Source: Deltaproteobacteria bacterium
GTDB lineage: Bacteria; Desulfobacterota; Desulfarculia; Adiutricales; Adiutricaceae
Assembly: GCA_031269135.1 (NCBI GenBank)
Contig: JAISZP010000130.1
Span: 1-8,062, forward strand
Direction of reading: 5' to 3'
DNA length: 8,062 nucleotides
Shown: positions 1 through 5,890 of the stretch, piece after piece
How the letters are laid out: each line of letters opens with the position of its first letter
Numbering within the stretch: position 1 is the first letter of the stretch
Made by a program: the position numbers and the translations under genes
Notes under the pieces: generated by a model
Seen by the model: only the letters and a program-made list of their open reading frames with translations
Told to the model about the DNA's origin: nothing
The model's database searches: none

Positions 1-20
1 TCAGAGCGTATAAACTCCGC

Positions 21-67
21 AAGCCCCTATCGGCTTTGGAAAAATCCAAAAGCTGCATGCGGGGGCT
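21..67 (-). terminator. Nested hairpin downstream of pgi, possible terminator
   Basis: An outer arm AAGCCCC (21-27) can pair with GGGGGCT (61-67). Inside it, GCTTTGGA (33-40) pairs with TCCAAAAGC (45-53) with one bulged A. The structure lies about 120 nt past the pgi stop codon on the minus strand. No T-run follows on the minus strand, so this is not a classical intrinsic terminator; it could equally be a transcript-end stabiliser or chance. Seen directly: the pairing. Inferred: the role. Confidence 0.25.
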
Positions 68-100
68 ATCTTAGGCGATAAAGCGATTTTAGAGAAAAAT

Positions 101-180
101 CAGGCGCTGAAGCAAAGTCGGACGCTGGCGCGAAGTCATACGCGAAGTCAGGCCCTGACGCAAATAGGAAAAGAGCAAAT
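101..180. repeat. Degenerate ~18-nt tandem repeat after pgi
   Basis: Units begin at 101 (caggcgctgaagcaaagt), 119 (cggacgctggcgcgaagt), 137 (a shortened unit, catacgcgaagt), 149 (caggccctgacgcaaat) and 166 (aggaaaagagcaaat). They share a gcgaagt/gcaaat core but differ in length (18, 18, 12, 17 and 15 nt), so the array is strongly decayed. It ends about 10 nt before the pgi stop codon. It is one of several unrelated short arrays that occupy the gaps in this window. Confidence 0.45.
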
Positions 181-189
181 AGGAAGGCG

Positions 190-1740
190 TCATTCCCCGG
201 CTTCGACGATATATTTCCTGTCTGCGACCAGCTTTTTGTTGTAACGCTCGGACATTTCGCTGAAACCTTCTCTGCCGATCAAGCCGTAAGTGAACTTTTT
301 GCTCAGTTCCACGCCCGGTTGGTCTAAAGCATTGATCCCGGCGAGAGCGCCGGAGACGACGGTCGCGAGCATCAAAGTCTGCAGCAGATAGCCTACGGAT
401 GACGGAGAGACTATGGGCATGGTGAGAGATAAGTTCGGGCGCCCGTTTTCGGCTAAAGCTCTGGCCGTTCCCAAGCGCTCAAAGTTCAAGATCTCTCCCA
501 GAGTGTGTCCGCCAAGGTATTGCAGCTCTTGATGCTCGCCGAAGATTGAGGGAACGGTCACATCGACTCGAAACGACTCGACGCCTAAAAAGCACACGGT
601 CTTATCCTGAGGGCCTTCCATGTAGAGCTGAAGCTGCGAGTGCTGGTCGGTCACTCCCAGGGCTTTGATGGCTGTTTGCCCTGTTCCGCTGTGGAAATCC
701 TCTTTGACAGCGTTGCCCGCTCCTTTTAAAAGCTGACCGTACCAGTCGCTCGACGCCTCTCTAGCGGTCTTGACGCTCCCTATCTCTCTGCCGTCCGCGT
801 GGTGGGCCTTTCCGAGCGACTCGTTCCACAGCTGAGCGAACCAGTCGGAGACCTTGGATAAGGCGTCCGAATAAGGCATCATGACCAAAGAGCCTCTCTT
901 TTTTCCCGTCGTCAGCAGCCAGTTTAGACCGGCGAAGAGGGCGGCGATGTTGCCGGGCTTATTAAAGTCGTCTTGGGCGATTCGAGCGCCGTTGAGCAGT
1001 TCGGTAATATCGACCCCGGCCATAGCCAAGGGAGCTAAGCCCACGGCGGTCAGGACGGAAAAACGTCCCCCCACTCCGGCAGGTATCGGAAACGACATAT
1101 AGCCGTTGGAGTTGACTAATTTTCTTAAAACCCCGTTTTGCGAGTCCGTGGTGACCAATAGATGCTCTCGCGCCTTGCCGCGCCCAAGTTTTTTTTGAAG
1201 GCGTTCGTGGGCCAGCATGAACTGGGTCATGGTTTCGGCGGTGGCCCCGCTCTTGGAGATGACGTTGAAGCAGGTGGTTGATAGGTCCAATTCGTCCAAG
1301 ACGGCGCTGAAACCCTCGGGGTCGATGTTGTCGGTCACTATCAGTTTGGGCCAGGCTTTTTTGGAAGAGCGGTTCCATTTCGGTTCAATGGCGGTGTAGA
1401 CCGCTTTAGCTCCAAGAGCGCTTCCGCCAATCCCCAAGACCACTACAGTTTGAAACTTTTTACGGTTCTTTTTGGCGAATTTAAGACACTGTTTAGGGAT
1501 ATCGGGATCTGTCGGGAGATCGGCGAAAGGCAGTTCGCCCTTTTTTCGTCTGTCGAAAAAGTCTTTCGTCGCTTTGGCGAGTTCTTTGTCGATGGTGTTC
1601 AGATCGCTCGTCGTAAGGCCGGTGGAGCCTAGAGCCTTGGACGTAAGATTGTTGTAGTCAAGGGCAAGAGGGGAGCTACAGATGGGTTTAGGCTCTGTCG
1701 CAACGGATGCGGGTTTTTTTTTAGTGACTTTATTCGCCAT
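190..1740 (-). CDS. pgi: Glucose-6-phosphate isomerase
   Basis: Interconverts glucose-6-phosphate and fructose-6-phosphate in the cytoplasm, the second step of glycolysis and its reverse in gluconeogenesis. At 516 residues it is within the normal range. Family signatures are present in order: sugar-phosphate-binding GIGGSALGAKA (103-113), SKSGATAET (162-170), GVGGRFSVLTAVGL (222-235), the catalytic-base segment WNESLGK (305-311; Glu307 by family analogy), the histidine in VTDQHSQLQ (His367), and the lysine in QPGVELSKKF near residue 481. The first ~22 residues are lysine- and proline-rich and look like a disordered extension. The ATG is supported by GGAG (1746-1749, minus sense) 5 nt upstream. 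It is monocistronic as far as visible, with a structured leader. All key residues seem intact, so the gene is probably functional. Confidence 0.97.
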   Translation of the reverse strand: MANKVTKKKPASVATEPKPICSSPLALDYNNLTSKALGSTGLTTSDLNTIDKELAKATKDFFDRRKKGELPFADLPTDPDIPKQCLKFAKKNRKKFQTVVVLGIGGSALGAKAVYTAIEPKWNRSSKKAWPKLIVTDNIDPEGFSAVLDELDLSTTCFNVISKSGATAETMTQFMLAHERLQKKLGRGKAREHLLVTTDSQNGVLRKLVNSNGYMSFPIPAGVGGRFSVLTAVGLAPLAMAGVDITELLNGARIAQDDFNKPGNIAALFAGLNWLLTTGKKRGSLVMMPYSDALSKVSDWFAQLWNESLGKAHHADGREIGSVKTAREASSDWYGQLLKGAGNAVKEDFHSGTGQTAIKALGVTDQHSQLQLYMEGPQDKTVCFLGVESFRVDVTVPSIFGEHQELQYLGGHTLGEILNFERLGTARALAENGRPNLSLTMPIVSPSSVGYLLQTLMLATVVSGALAGINALDQPGVELSKKFTYGLIGREGFSEMSERYNKKLVADRKYIVEAGE

Positions 1741-1767
1741 ATTTTCTCCGACTGGATATTGGTCTTT

Positions 1768-1792
1768 CGCTTGTCGCCACAGGCGTCAAGCG
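1768..1792 (-). promoter_or_regulatory. Strong hairpin in the pgi leader
   Basis: Arms CGCTTGTCGCC (1768-1778) and GGCGTCAAGCG (1782-1792) form an 11-position stem with a single T-T mismatch around a three-base loop (ACA). It ends 27 nt upstream of the pgi start codon, so it would sit in the 5' leader of the mRNA just before the ribosome binding site. No T-run follows on the minus strand, which argues against a terminator. A role in mRNA stability or translation is an inference. Confidence 0.55.
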
Positions 1793-1822
1793 GGAAGGGC
1801 TTTTCCAAACTTATCGCGATGT

Positions 1823-1860
1823 CGCCGACGGCTTATGAAACGTTTCTGACGGCGTCGGCG
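1823..1860 (-). promoter_or_regulatory. GC-rich stem-loop upstream of pgi
   Basis: CGCCGACG (1823-1830) and CGTCGGCG (1853-1860) are perfect inverted copies around a 22-nt loop that contains the palindrome AAACGTTT. A third copy of the core, GCCGTCGG, lies at about 1891-1898. On the plus strand the stem is followed by GCGTTTTGG, a weak T-tract, but no plus-strand gene precedes it. It could be an upstream leader structure of pgi or a protein-binding site. The pairing is direct; the function is unknown. Confidence 0.4.
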
Positions 1861-1927
1861 GCGTTTTGGGGGGCGATCCGGCAAAAAGGCGCCGTCGGAA
1901 GGATTGTAGCCTGATTTGTTTTCTCAG

Positions 1928-1957
1928 TTGACAAGGCCGAAGATGGTCAGGTAGAAT
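1928..1957 (+). promoter_or_regulatory. Consensus-like sigma-70 promoter with no clear gene
   Basis: A perfect -35 box TTGACA (1928-1933) lies 18 nt from TAGAAT (1952-1957), one mismatch from the consensus -10. Transcription would start near 1964 and run into the 18-nt repeat region at 2056-2199, where no convincing gene exists. On the opposite strand the same -35 reads TTGTCA (1929-1934), with TACAAT at 1903-1908 facing pgi. That 20-nt spacing is too long for a good promoter, so a divergent pair is only a weak possibility. Confidence 0.45.
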
Positions 1958-2055
1958 CATTATATAAATGAGGGAAGGCGCTCGGGACGGAAAAGTTTGA
2001 GCTGAAATTCGACCTCTTGGATTTTTCCGCCGTCAAAAAGAGGTTGAAGCGATAT

Positions 2056-2199
2056 AATGCGCTATACGCTCTAAATACCGAGCCGACTCCGAATACTGAG
2101 ATGGCTCCGAATACTGAGATTGCCGCGAATACCGAGCCGGCGCTCAATATCTATATGGTTCCGAATATGGACATGGCGCCCAATAGAGTTGCGAGTCGA
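2056..2199. repeat. 18-nt tandem repeat, about 6 clear copies
   Basis: Units keep an exact 18-nt period. Clear copies start at 2074, 2092, 2110, 2128, 2146 and 2164, with weak flanking units at 2056 and 2182. Typical units are aataccgagccgactccg and aatactgagatggctccg. Each begins with AAT. Because 18 is a multiple of three, all frames stay open. A plus-strand frame from TTG at 2017 to 2280 reads it as six-residue blocks (NTEPTP, NTEMAP, NTEIAA, NTEPAL, NIYMVP, NMDMAP), while the minus strand reads SVF-rich blocks. The plus frame has no visible ribosome binding site and an unremarkable C-terminus, so the array is annotated as repeat DNA rather than as a gene. Confidence 0.75.
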
Positions 2200-2307
2200 C
2201 TAGTTCATCATCCCGCCGTCGGCGCTTGCCAAACTCCGAGCCTGGCCGTTTTCCAAATTTTAAAAGCGCGACTCGACTAAAAAGAGTTGCTCAAAACCTA
2301 AATAAGA

Positions 2308-2645
2308 TTACCACCTTTTCGGCGTACAATCAAGCAAATGAGCGCTTTTAACAGCTCGCAAGCGGTAAATTTTCAAGTCCAAGCGTCGTATATCCAAGAC
2401 GGAAAAAAATTTGGCGTCTTTGCCGTCGCTTAACGTTATTTTTGATGCGTGACGTCATTTTTCGGCTATCGGCGATTTGCATAAGGCTTTTTAGCGTAAT
2501 AGGCGGCGATGCTCCTAATGATTCGGCGCATACGGTCGGTAAGGCCGGTTTCCGTTTTTCCAGGCTTTCGCTGTCGAGGATTTTAAATTCAATCACTTGC
2601 TTTGCAAGGATAGATCAAGCCTTGCTCGCGGCTTTGCAAAAGCCC
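2308..2645 (-). pseudogene. Frameshifted relic resembling the C-terminus of a PD-(D/E)XK / AAA-ATPase-like (DUF1703-type) protein
   Basis: Three pieces in order on the minus strand, in different frames, resemble the end of this family as recalled. First is LLQSREQGLIYPCKASD (about 2642-2592). Next is VIEFKILDSESLEK (2596-2555), carrying an ExK motif like the catalytic (D/E)xK strand and followed further on in the same frame by LMQIAD. Last is KITLSDGKDAKFFSVLD in a third frame (about 2442-2392), which runs to a TAA at 2308-2310. Intact members read roughly R...YD...P...VIEFK...AL.QI..RKY...GVAF.GK. Stops separate the frames, and the stretch between IEFK and QI is longer than usual. No intact start or N-terminal ATPase part is visible upstream. 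The resemblance is from memory and could be chance in low-constraint DNA. Confidence 0.35.
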
Positions 2646-2655
2646 GGACCAAATT

Positions 2656-2747
2656 GATCCATAGATTTATTCATAGATTCATTTATGGATTCATTCATGT
2701 ATTAGTTTAGAGATTATAGATTAGTTTATAGATTGTAGATTATAGAA
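2656..2747. repeat. AT-rich ~12-nt tandem repeat
   Basis: Successive units at 2669 (attcatagattc), 2681 (atttatggattc), 2693 (attcatgtatta), 2705 (gtttagagatta), 2717 (tagattagttta) and 2729 onward keep close to a 12-nt period. A partial unit precedes them at 2656. Variants of TAGATT recur throughout. Read on the minus strand the first units would encode four-residue blocks (MNES, INES, MNKS, MDQF), but that frame stops soon after and is not a credible gene. Base composition is much more AT-rich than in the flanking genes. The rest of the gap up to 2921 shows no gene. Confidence 0.6.
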
Positions 2748-2921
2748 TATTGTTGTAGTGGTTTATTCAGCATTTTTTAGATTAATTTTTCGATTCGTGT
2801 TCAACTTGATTGCGACTCAACCCTAAGACTCATTTGAGAGAAGGCTTAACTTTTAAAACGATCCTTTGGACGATTTTTCAGCTTCAGCTTTTCTTTCACA
2901 ACGATCCCCCTGGTAGGCTAT

Positions 2922-3197
2922 ATGGAAGAAGTCTTAAAAAAAATTGCTAGGCGTATTTTGGATTTGGACGAAGAGACTCTAGCTAAACTTATCCCTAAAT
3001 ACCGCAAACGCATGACGAACTTCGACCCAAGCCAAGAGTGGGAAGAGGCGGTCATCATCTATTTCATCATCAATGGTTACCGCATCAAAAATACGCAGTT
3101 CAATGAAAACATCCAGAAGTACATGGAAAATCTTAAGAAAAAAGAGCCTTCCGAAGATTGGGTCGCGACTCCGCCTGACGTGCGCCTGATTAAGTAG
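2922..3197 (+). CDS. Small conserved-looking protein of unknown function (91 aa)
   Basis: I do not recognise a named family. The 91-residue product is highly charged and predicted to be mostly helical. An N-terminal helix (MEEVLKKIARRILDL, 1-15) is followed by a basic stretch (LIPKYRKRM, 23-31), an amphipathic hydrophobic segment (WEEAVIIYFIINGYRIK, 40-56) and a lysine/asparagine-rich tail. There is no signal peptide and no true membrane segment. A modest ribosome binding site, GGTAGG (2912-2917), sits 4 nt before the ATG. The frame is intact and looks protein-like, in contrast to the decayed DNA on both sides, and a terminator follows about 50 nt after the stop. It is transcribed alone. Small helical proteins of this type could bind partners or nucleic acid, but nothing in the sequence decides this. 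Confidence 0.72.
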   Translation: MEEVLKKIARRILDLDEETLAKLIPKYRKRMTNFDPSQEWEEAVIIYFIINGYRIKNTQFNENIQKYMENLKKKEPSEDWVATPPDVRLIK

Positions 3198-3212
3198 CGT
3201 TTAGGTGAAGTA

Positions 3213-3229
3213 GGATTTGGAAAAAATCC
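3213..3229. other. Small hairpin after the 91-aa gene
   Basis: GGATTT (3213-3218) and AAATCC (3224-3229) are perfect inverted copies around the loop GGAAA, 15 nt past the stop codon. No T-run follows on the plus strand. It may protect the transcript end or act together with the hairpin at 3249-3267. A GGAAAAATCC-like core also occurs in the hairpin downstream of pgi (39-47). Confidence 0.35.
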
Positions 3230-3248
3230 GAACTGGGCGGTTAGTGAG

Positions 3249-3275
3249 CCTAGCGCAAGTGCGCAGGTCATTTTT
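3249..3275 (+). terminator. Intrinsic terminator of the 91-aa gene
   Basis: CCT-A-GCGC (3249-3256) pairs with GCGC-AGG (3261-3267), with one bulged A and the four-base loop AAGT. It is followed by TCATTTTT (3268-3275). The stem is short but GC-rich, it lies in the expected place about 50 nt past the stop codon, and it leads into a run of five T. Confidence 0.5.
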
Positions 3276-3294
3276 CGGAAAACTGACGCTCAAT

Positions 3295-3378
3295 AAAAAC
3301 TAAAAGGCTGAGAAACTAAAAGCCTGGAAAACTAAAAGCCTGAGAAACCAAAGGCCTGAAAAACTAAAACCCCTGATC
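3295..3378. repeat. 16-nt tandem repeat, 5 copies
   Basis: Units start at 3299, 3315, 3331, 3347 and 3363 with an exact 16-nt period. Typical forms are actaaaaggctgagaa, actaaaagcctggaaa and actaaaagcctgagaa; the last unit (actaaaacccctgatc) is decayed. The array lies between the terminator of the 91-aa gene and the leader of the PC4-like gene. Sixteen is not a multiple of three and stops occur, so it is non-coding. Confidence 0.75.
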
Positions 3379-3486
3379 GATAGGACAAAAAAAGCGGCGG
3401 CAAGATGTAATTCGGCGAACTTCCAGAGATTTCACGCGTGATTCCAAGCTCGCAGCTAAAAAACACCCGTCATGCAAATACTCGGC

Positions 3487-3557
3487 ATTTCCGAGCAATC
3501 ATTTCCGAGCGATCATTTCTGATCGATCATTTCCGCTCAACCATTATCCGTTCAATC
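3487..3557. repeat. 14-nt tandem repeat, 5 copies
   Basis: Units start at 3487 (atttccgagcaatc), 3501 (atttccgagcgatc), 3515 (atttctgatcgatc), 3529 (atttccgctcaacc) and 3543 (attatccgttcaatc, 15 nt), with a partial copy at 3558. The period and sequence differ from the 16-nt array 110 nt upstream, so the two arose independently. It ends just before the perfect hairpin in the leader of the PC4-like gene. Confidence 0.72.
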
Positions 3558-3569
3558 ATTTTGAGAAAT

Positions 3570-3593
3570 GCGCCGCAATCGACGAAGCGGCGC
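3570..3593 (+). promoter_or_regulatory. Perfect GC hairpin in the leader of the PC4-like gene
   Basis: GCGCCGC (3570-3576) and GCGGCGC (3587-3593) form a perfect 7-bp stem with a 10-nt loop. A competing pairing uses GCGCC (3590-3594) with GGCGC (3602-3606). The structure ends about 35 nt before the ATG and has no T-run after it, so it is more likely a leader element or protein site than a terminator. Because the gene encodes a probable single-stranded nucleic-acid binder, autoregulation through this leader is conceivable, but that is speculation. Confidence 0.4.
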
Positions 3594-3628
3594 CGCCGAT
3601 AGGCGCAATATACGTTAGGAACTAAATT

Positions 3629-3916
3629 ATGGCGATAAAAAAAGCAGACTTTAAATACGAGATAGTTAAAAATCTAGGCGTCATCTCCGAAGGCAAGAGT
3701 GGATGGCGAAAAGAATTGAACTACATAAGCTGGAACGGCGGCGCCCCTAAGTATGATGTGCGCGATTGGGATAGTGAACGCCAAAAGATGGGAAAGGGCG
3801 TGACTCTAACGGAAAGCGAAATTCAAAAACTTTACGAATTGATAGGAGAAAAAATACCTAATACGCAACCTAACGCGCAACCTGAAACGCAGCCTAATGC
3901 AAATGATGAGCAATGA
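3629..3916 (+). CDS. YdbC/PC4-family single-stranded nucleic-acid-binding protein
   Basis: A 95-residue protein whose first ~76 residues match the bacterial YdbC branch of the transcriptional coactivator PC4 (p15) fold, as recalled from the Lactococcus protein. Diagnostic stretches are FKYEIVKNLGVISE (8-21), GWRKELNYISWN (25-36), PKYDVRDW (40-47), KMGKGVTLTE (53-62) and a final helix (62-75). PC4-fold proteins dimerise and bind single-stranded DNA without sequence specificity through a beta-sheet surface, and are linked to replication, repair or transcription. The extra C-terminus (77-92) is made of four-residue repeats rich in proline, asparagine and glutamine, likely disordered. The start is supported by TTAGGA (3615-3620) 8 nt before ATG. 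It appears monocistronic. Confidence 0.9.
   Translation: MAIKKADFKYEIVKNLGVISEGKSGWRKELNYISWNGGAPKYDVRDWDSERQKMGKGVTLTESEIQKLYELIGEKIPNTQPNAQPETQPNANDEQ
3857..3904 (+). repeat. In-frame 12-nt repeat forming the tail of the PC4-like protein
   Basis: Four 12-nt units (cctaatacgcaa, cctaacgcgcaa, cctgaaacgcag, cctaatgcaaat) keep exact register and encode PNTQ, PNAQ, PETQ and PNAN, residues 77-92. They follow directly after the last helix of the PC4 fold, and the protein ends three residues later. Unit size and degree of decay resemble the intergenic arrays, which suggests the same process extended this gene without breaking it. Confidence 0.75.
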
Positions 3917-4284
3917 CCATATTTTTTTCGGAAAACTTGCGCCGCCTACTCCTAAAACCGTTCCTTTTTTCTTGACCTTCAACGTTCAAGACTAAATAGC
4001 TTTACTCATCTATTTAATTCTTTGCGCCTCGATGCAAAAGCTGCGAGACCTAAAAAGCCATTTTTTGGAAATTAGACCTGCGCTTTTCATCGCCCCTGCC
4101 TTTTCTCCGCCCGACGACAGCCCAATCCTGTCATGCCCGATCCTTTTATGCATAATGCTTGCGATTAAAAGGCAAGCCGACAATCGTCGTTCTTTCCCGC
4201 CCCGCCTAAAGCATATCCCAGACGCCTTAACGCCCGCATCTCCACCATATCGACACGTCATTTCCGTTCAACGTTTCGAGGATG
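3917..4284. other. Convergent gap with an AT-rich hairpin; no gene recognised
   Basis: This 368-nt gap lies between the ends of the PC4-like gene (plus) and the membrane-protein gene (minus). TAAATAG (3993-3999) and CTATTTA (4010-4016) form a perfect 7-bp stem with a 10-nt loop and might act weakly as a bidirectional stop, although it is AT-rich. A 15-nt unit is present twice (4121-4135 cccaatcctgtcatg, 4136-4150 cccgatccttttatg). The segment TTTTTCGGAAAACT (3924-3937) is identical to 3271-3284. Open frames exist on both strands but none resembles a protein or has a ribosome binding site. Confidence 0.4.
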
Positions 4285-5247
4285 CTAGTTTTTTTCTTCT
4301 TCTTCTTCCTCTTCATGAGGGTTAGGGTTTAAAACCAAGCGGTAGAAGCCGGCCAAAGCCACCAATGGCCACAATGTGCCGATGTAGTAAACCATTTGGC
4401 AAAGCAGCTCTTCGACAAGCATCGGAAGACCCGCTAAATCGGTCAGCAACATTATTATCCCTATGACCAGGCTTAAAGCCAACGTGGTGCAGACAAGCAG
4501 CCCCACCGCCTGGTTGAGGTGTTTGGGATAAAACTTTAAGGCTTGAAAGACCATGACGACTCGTTGGGCCCATATCCCTATTCGGCCGTCCACCATCAGA
4601 AAAAAGGTGATGAATTCCAAGAAGATGAATCTACGAAAAATAGGCCATATGAATCTAATGATGAGGTAGAACGAAAACAGAAAAGAAAAAAACATGGCGA
4701 TATGCATAAACCCGCCGCCGATGTTTCTAAAGAGGAATTGGCAGATCACTATCGGAAAAAAGGCGACGAAAATGCCGACTGCAAGGAGTAGGCCCATCAC
4801 ACATACCACAAAGATGACGAACAAGGCGTTGTGGTAACGTTTAAGAGCGAATCCGACGTCGGAGGAGTTTATGGATAAACCGTCCCACAGGTTTAAGGCG
4901 ACCTTGGACAAGAGCAAAGCGGAGAAAGGCGTCACGAAAAAAGGTATGATCAAGCCCAACGCCAAGCGCAGGCGGCCGTTTTGAGCGAGAGTTCGTTCCA
5001 ATGCTCTGATGATCTCTTCTTTAGATTGTTGGCCGAGGGCGAAGGCTTCAAAGATAGGCTCATAAGGCGCCTTGAGGAAGGAACTTAACTGATCGAAAGC
5101 GAGAACGACTACGCTTAACGCCGCAAGCACGCCAATCAAGCCCTTTGGTTTTTCCCAAAGTATCGGCCAAGAATGCTTAAAAATCTCCCAAAAACTGGTT
5201 GGAGCAGAAGGCGGGGGCATCAGCCAGGGTTGCTCAAGAAAAGACAT
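4285..5247 (-). CDS. Polytopic inner-membrane protein of unknown function
   Basis: I do not recognise the family. From the chosen start it has 320 residues. Hydrophobic segments (numbered from the longer 323-aa start) lie near 38-54, 96-117, 143-174, 183-206, 249-273 and 285-308, giving about six membrane spans. Between the first two is a charged loop (about 60-95). No catalytic motif, ATP-binding site or signal peptide is evident. The C-terminus ends in a run of seven glutamates followed by KN, coded by a GAA/GAG triplet run, possibly repeat expansion. The frame opens at 5256, but AGGA (5257-5260, minus sense) directly abuts that ATG. It lies 9 nt before the in-frame ATG at 5247, so the latter is preferred. 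The gene stands alone, converging on the PC4-like gene. Confidence 0.85.
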   Translation of the reverse strand: MSFLEQPWLMPPPSAPTSFWEIFKHSWPILWEKPKGLIGVLAALSVVVLAFDQLSSFLKAPYEPIFEAFALGQQSKEEIIRALERTLAQNGRLRLALGLIIPFFVTPFSALLLSKVALNLWDGLSINSSDVGFALKRYHNALFVIFVVCVMGLLLAVGIFVAFFPIVICQFLFRNIGGGFMHIAMFFSFLFSFYLIIRFIWPIFRRFIFLEFITFFLMVDGRIGIWAQRVVMVFQALKFYPKHLNQAVGLLVCTTLALSLVIGIIMLLTDLAGLPMLVEELLCQMVYYIGTLWPLVALAGFYRLVLNPNPHEEEEEEEKN

Positions 5248-5271
5248 GAATAACATTCCTAAAATGTGAAG

Positions 5272-5300
5272 ATATAATTTAAAATAGCCCTGATGCTCAA
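5272..5300 (-). promoter_or_regulatory. Possible promoter of the membrane-protein gene
   Basis: On the minus strand TTGAGC (5300-5295) is followed after 17 nt by TTATAT (5277-5272), in an AT-rich stretch 25 nt upstream of the start codon. The -35 is a fair match (TTGAxx) and the -10 is poor. The rest of the 226-nt gap up to the neighbouring small gene shows no repeat array and no terminator that I could support. Confidence 0.25.
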
Positions 5301-5482
5301 AAAAACTAGTTGTTTAGCGCATAATGCCTCATAAATATTTTTAGATGGAAGATTTCGGTTAAGCTAGCGAACTTGCCGCAAGTAAAAGCGAAAAACGTTT
5401 AAAACAGATTCAGCCGCCTGATTTTTTGTCGAAACTAAACGTTATTGCAGCTAAATCCGATGATTTTGGCCGCTAAAGCGCA

Positions 5483-5878
5483 TCACTGCGTCAACAATAA
5501 GTAATCGTCGATTTCTTTAAGGGTTTGGCGATAGCCGTTATAAACATCGATTAGATTTTGGTGGTCTTTGTAGTCTTGAAGGGTCAAAAGCATCACAGGG
5601 AGCCTGGCCGAAAAATTAAAAAGCCCTTTAAGAGACTTCAAGGCTTCCAGCTCCTGTGGACTTAAAGATTTTGGGGAAGCGGCCTTCATGATGGCCCTCA
5701 GATCAGGAACGTACCCGGCTAAAGCTTTGGCGTCCCTAAAGCACAGATCATGGACGGATTGCGCCTTTGGGAATTCATCCGGAGGATTGAGTTCTGCAAG
5801 TATCGTTCTCCACAGATCTCCATCTAAATCTTCGATTAATCCTTTAATGCGTTTGTCAAGTTGCTGAAAAGTGAGCAT
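5483..5878 (-). CDS. Small soluble protein of unknown function (131 aa)
   Basis: The family is not recognised. The product appears all-helical and acidic, with a helix at 3-18 (TFQQLDKRIKGLIEDL), WRTILAEL (23-30), a single cysteine in HDLCF (43-47), a proline-bounded linker near 68-74, a hydrophobic helix SARLPVMLLTL (90-100), and a C-terminal helix ending in DDYLLLTQ. There is no signal peptide and no membrane span long enough to cross. AGGA (5886-5889, minus sense) lies 7 nt before the ATG, a good ribosome binding site that fixes the start. It lies downstream of malQ on the same strand but is separated by a probable terminator and an A-rich repeat, so cotranscription is unlikely. The well-formed ribosome site and intact frame argue it is real. 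Confidence 0.75.
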   Translation of the reverse strand: MLTFQQLDKRIKGLIEDLDGDLWRTILAELNPPDEFPKAQSVHDLCFRDAKALAGYVPDLRAIMKAASPKSLSPQELEALKSLKGLFNFSARLPVMLLTLQDYKDHQNLIDVYNGYRQTLKEIDDYLLLTQ

Positions 5879-5890
5879 ATGATCATCCTA

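Noticed and set aside
962..1378. 138-residue minus-strand open frame inside pgi
   Set aside because: It overlaps the pgi coding frame completely in another register, has no protein-like features, and pgi explains the region.
1947..2147. 66-residue minus-strand frame with SVF repeats
   Set aside because: It is the antisense reading of the same 18-nt array and lacks a ribosome site.
2017..2280. 87-residue plus-strand frame starting at TTG, containing NTE-type repeats
   Set aside because: No ribosome binding site, rare start codon, openness explained by an 18-nt repeat, and an unstructured C-terminus. Kept as repeat DNA and as a finding rather than a gene.
2442..2657. 71-residue plus-strand frame
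   Set aside because: It is antisense to the stretch with the nuclease-like fragments and has no recognisable features.
3295..3557. CRISPR array
   Set aside because: Units are only 14-16 nt and directly abut each other with no spacers, and no cas gene is present.
4010..4325. Overlapping frames on both strands (83 and 97 residues) in the convergent gap
   Set aside because: Both lack ribosome sites and protein-like composition, and the plus-strand one runs into the 3' end of the membrane-protein gene.
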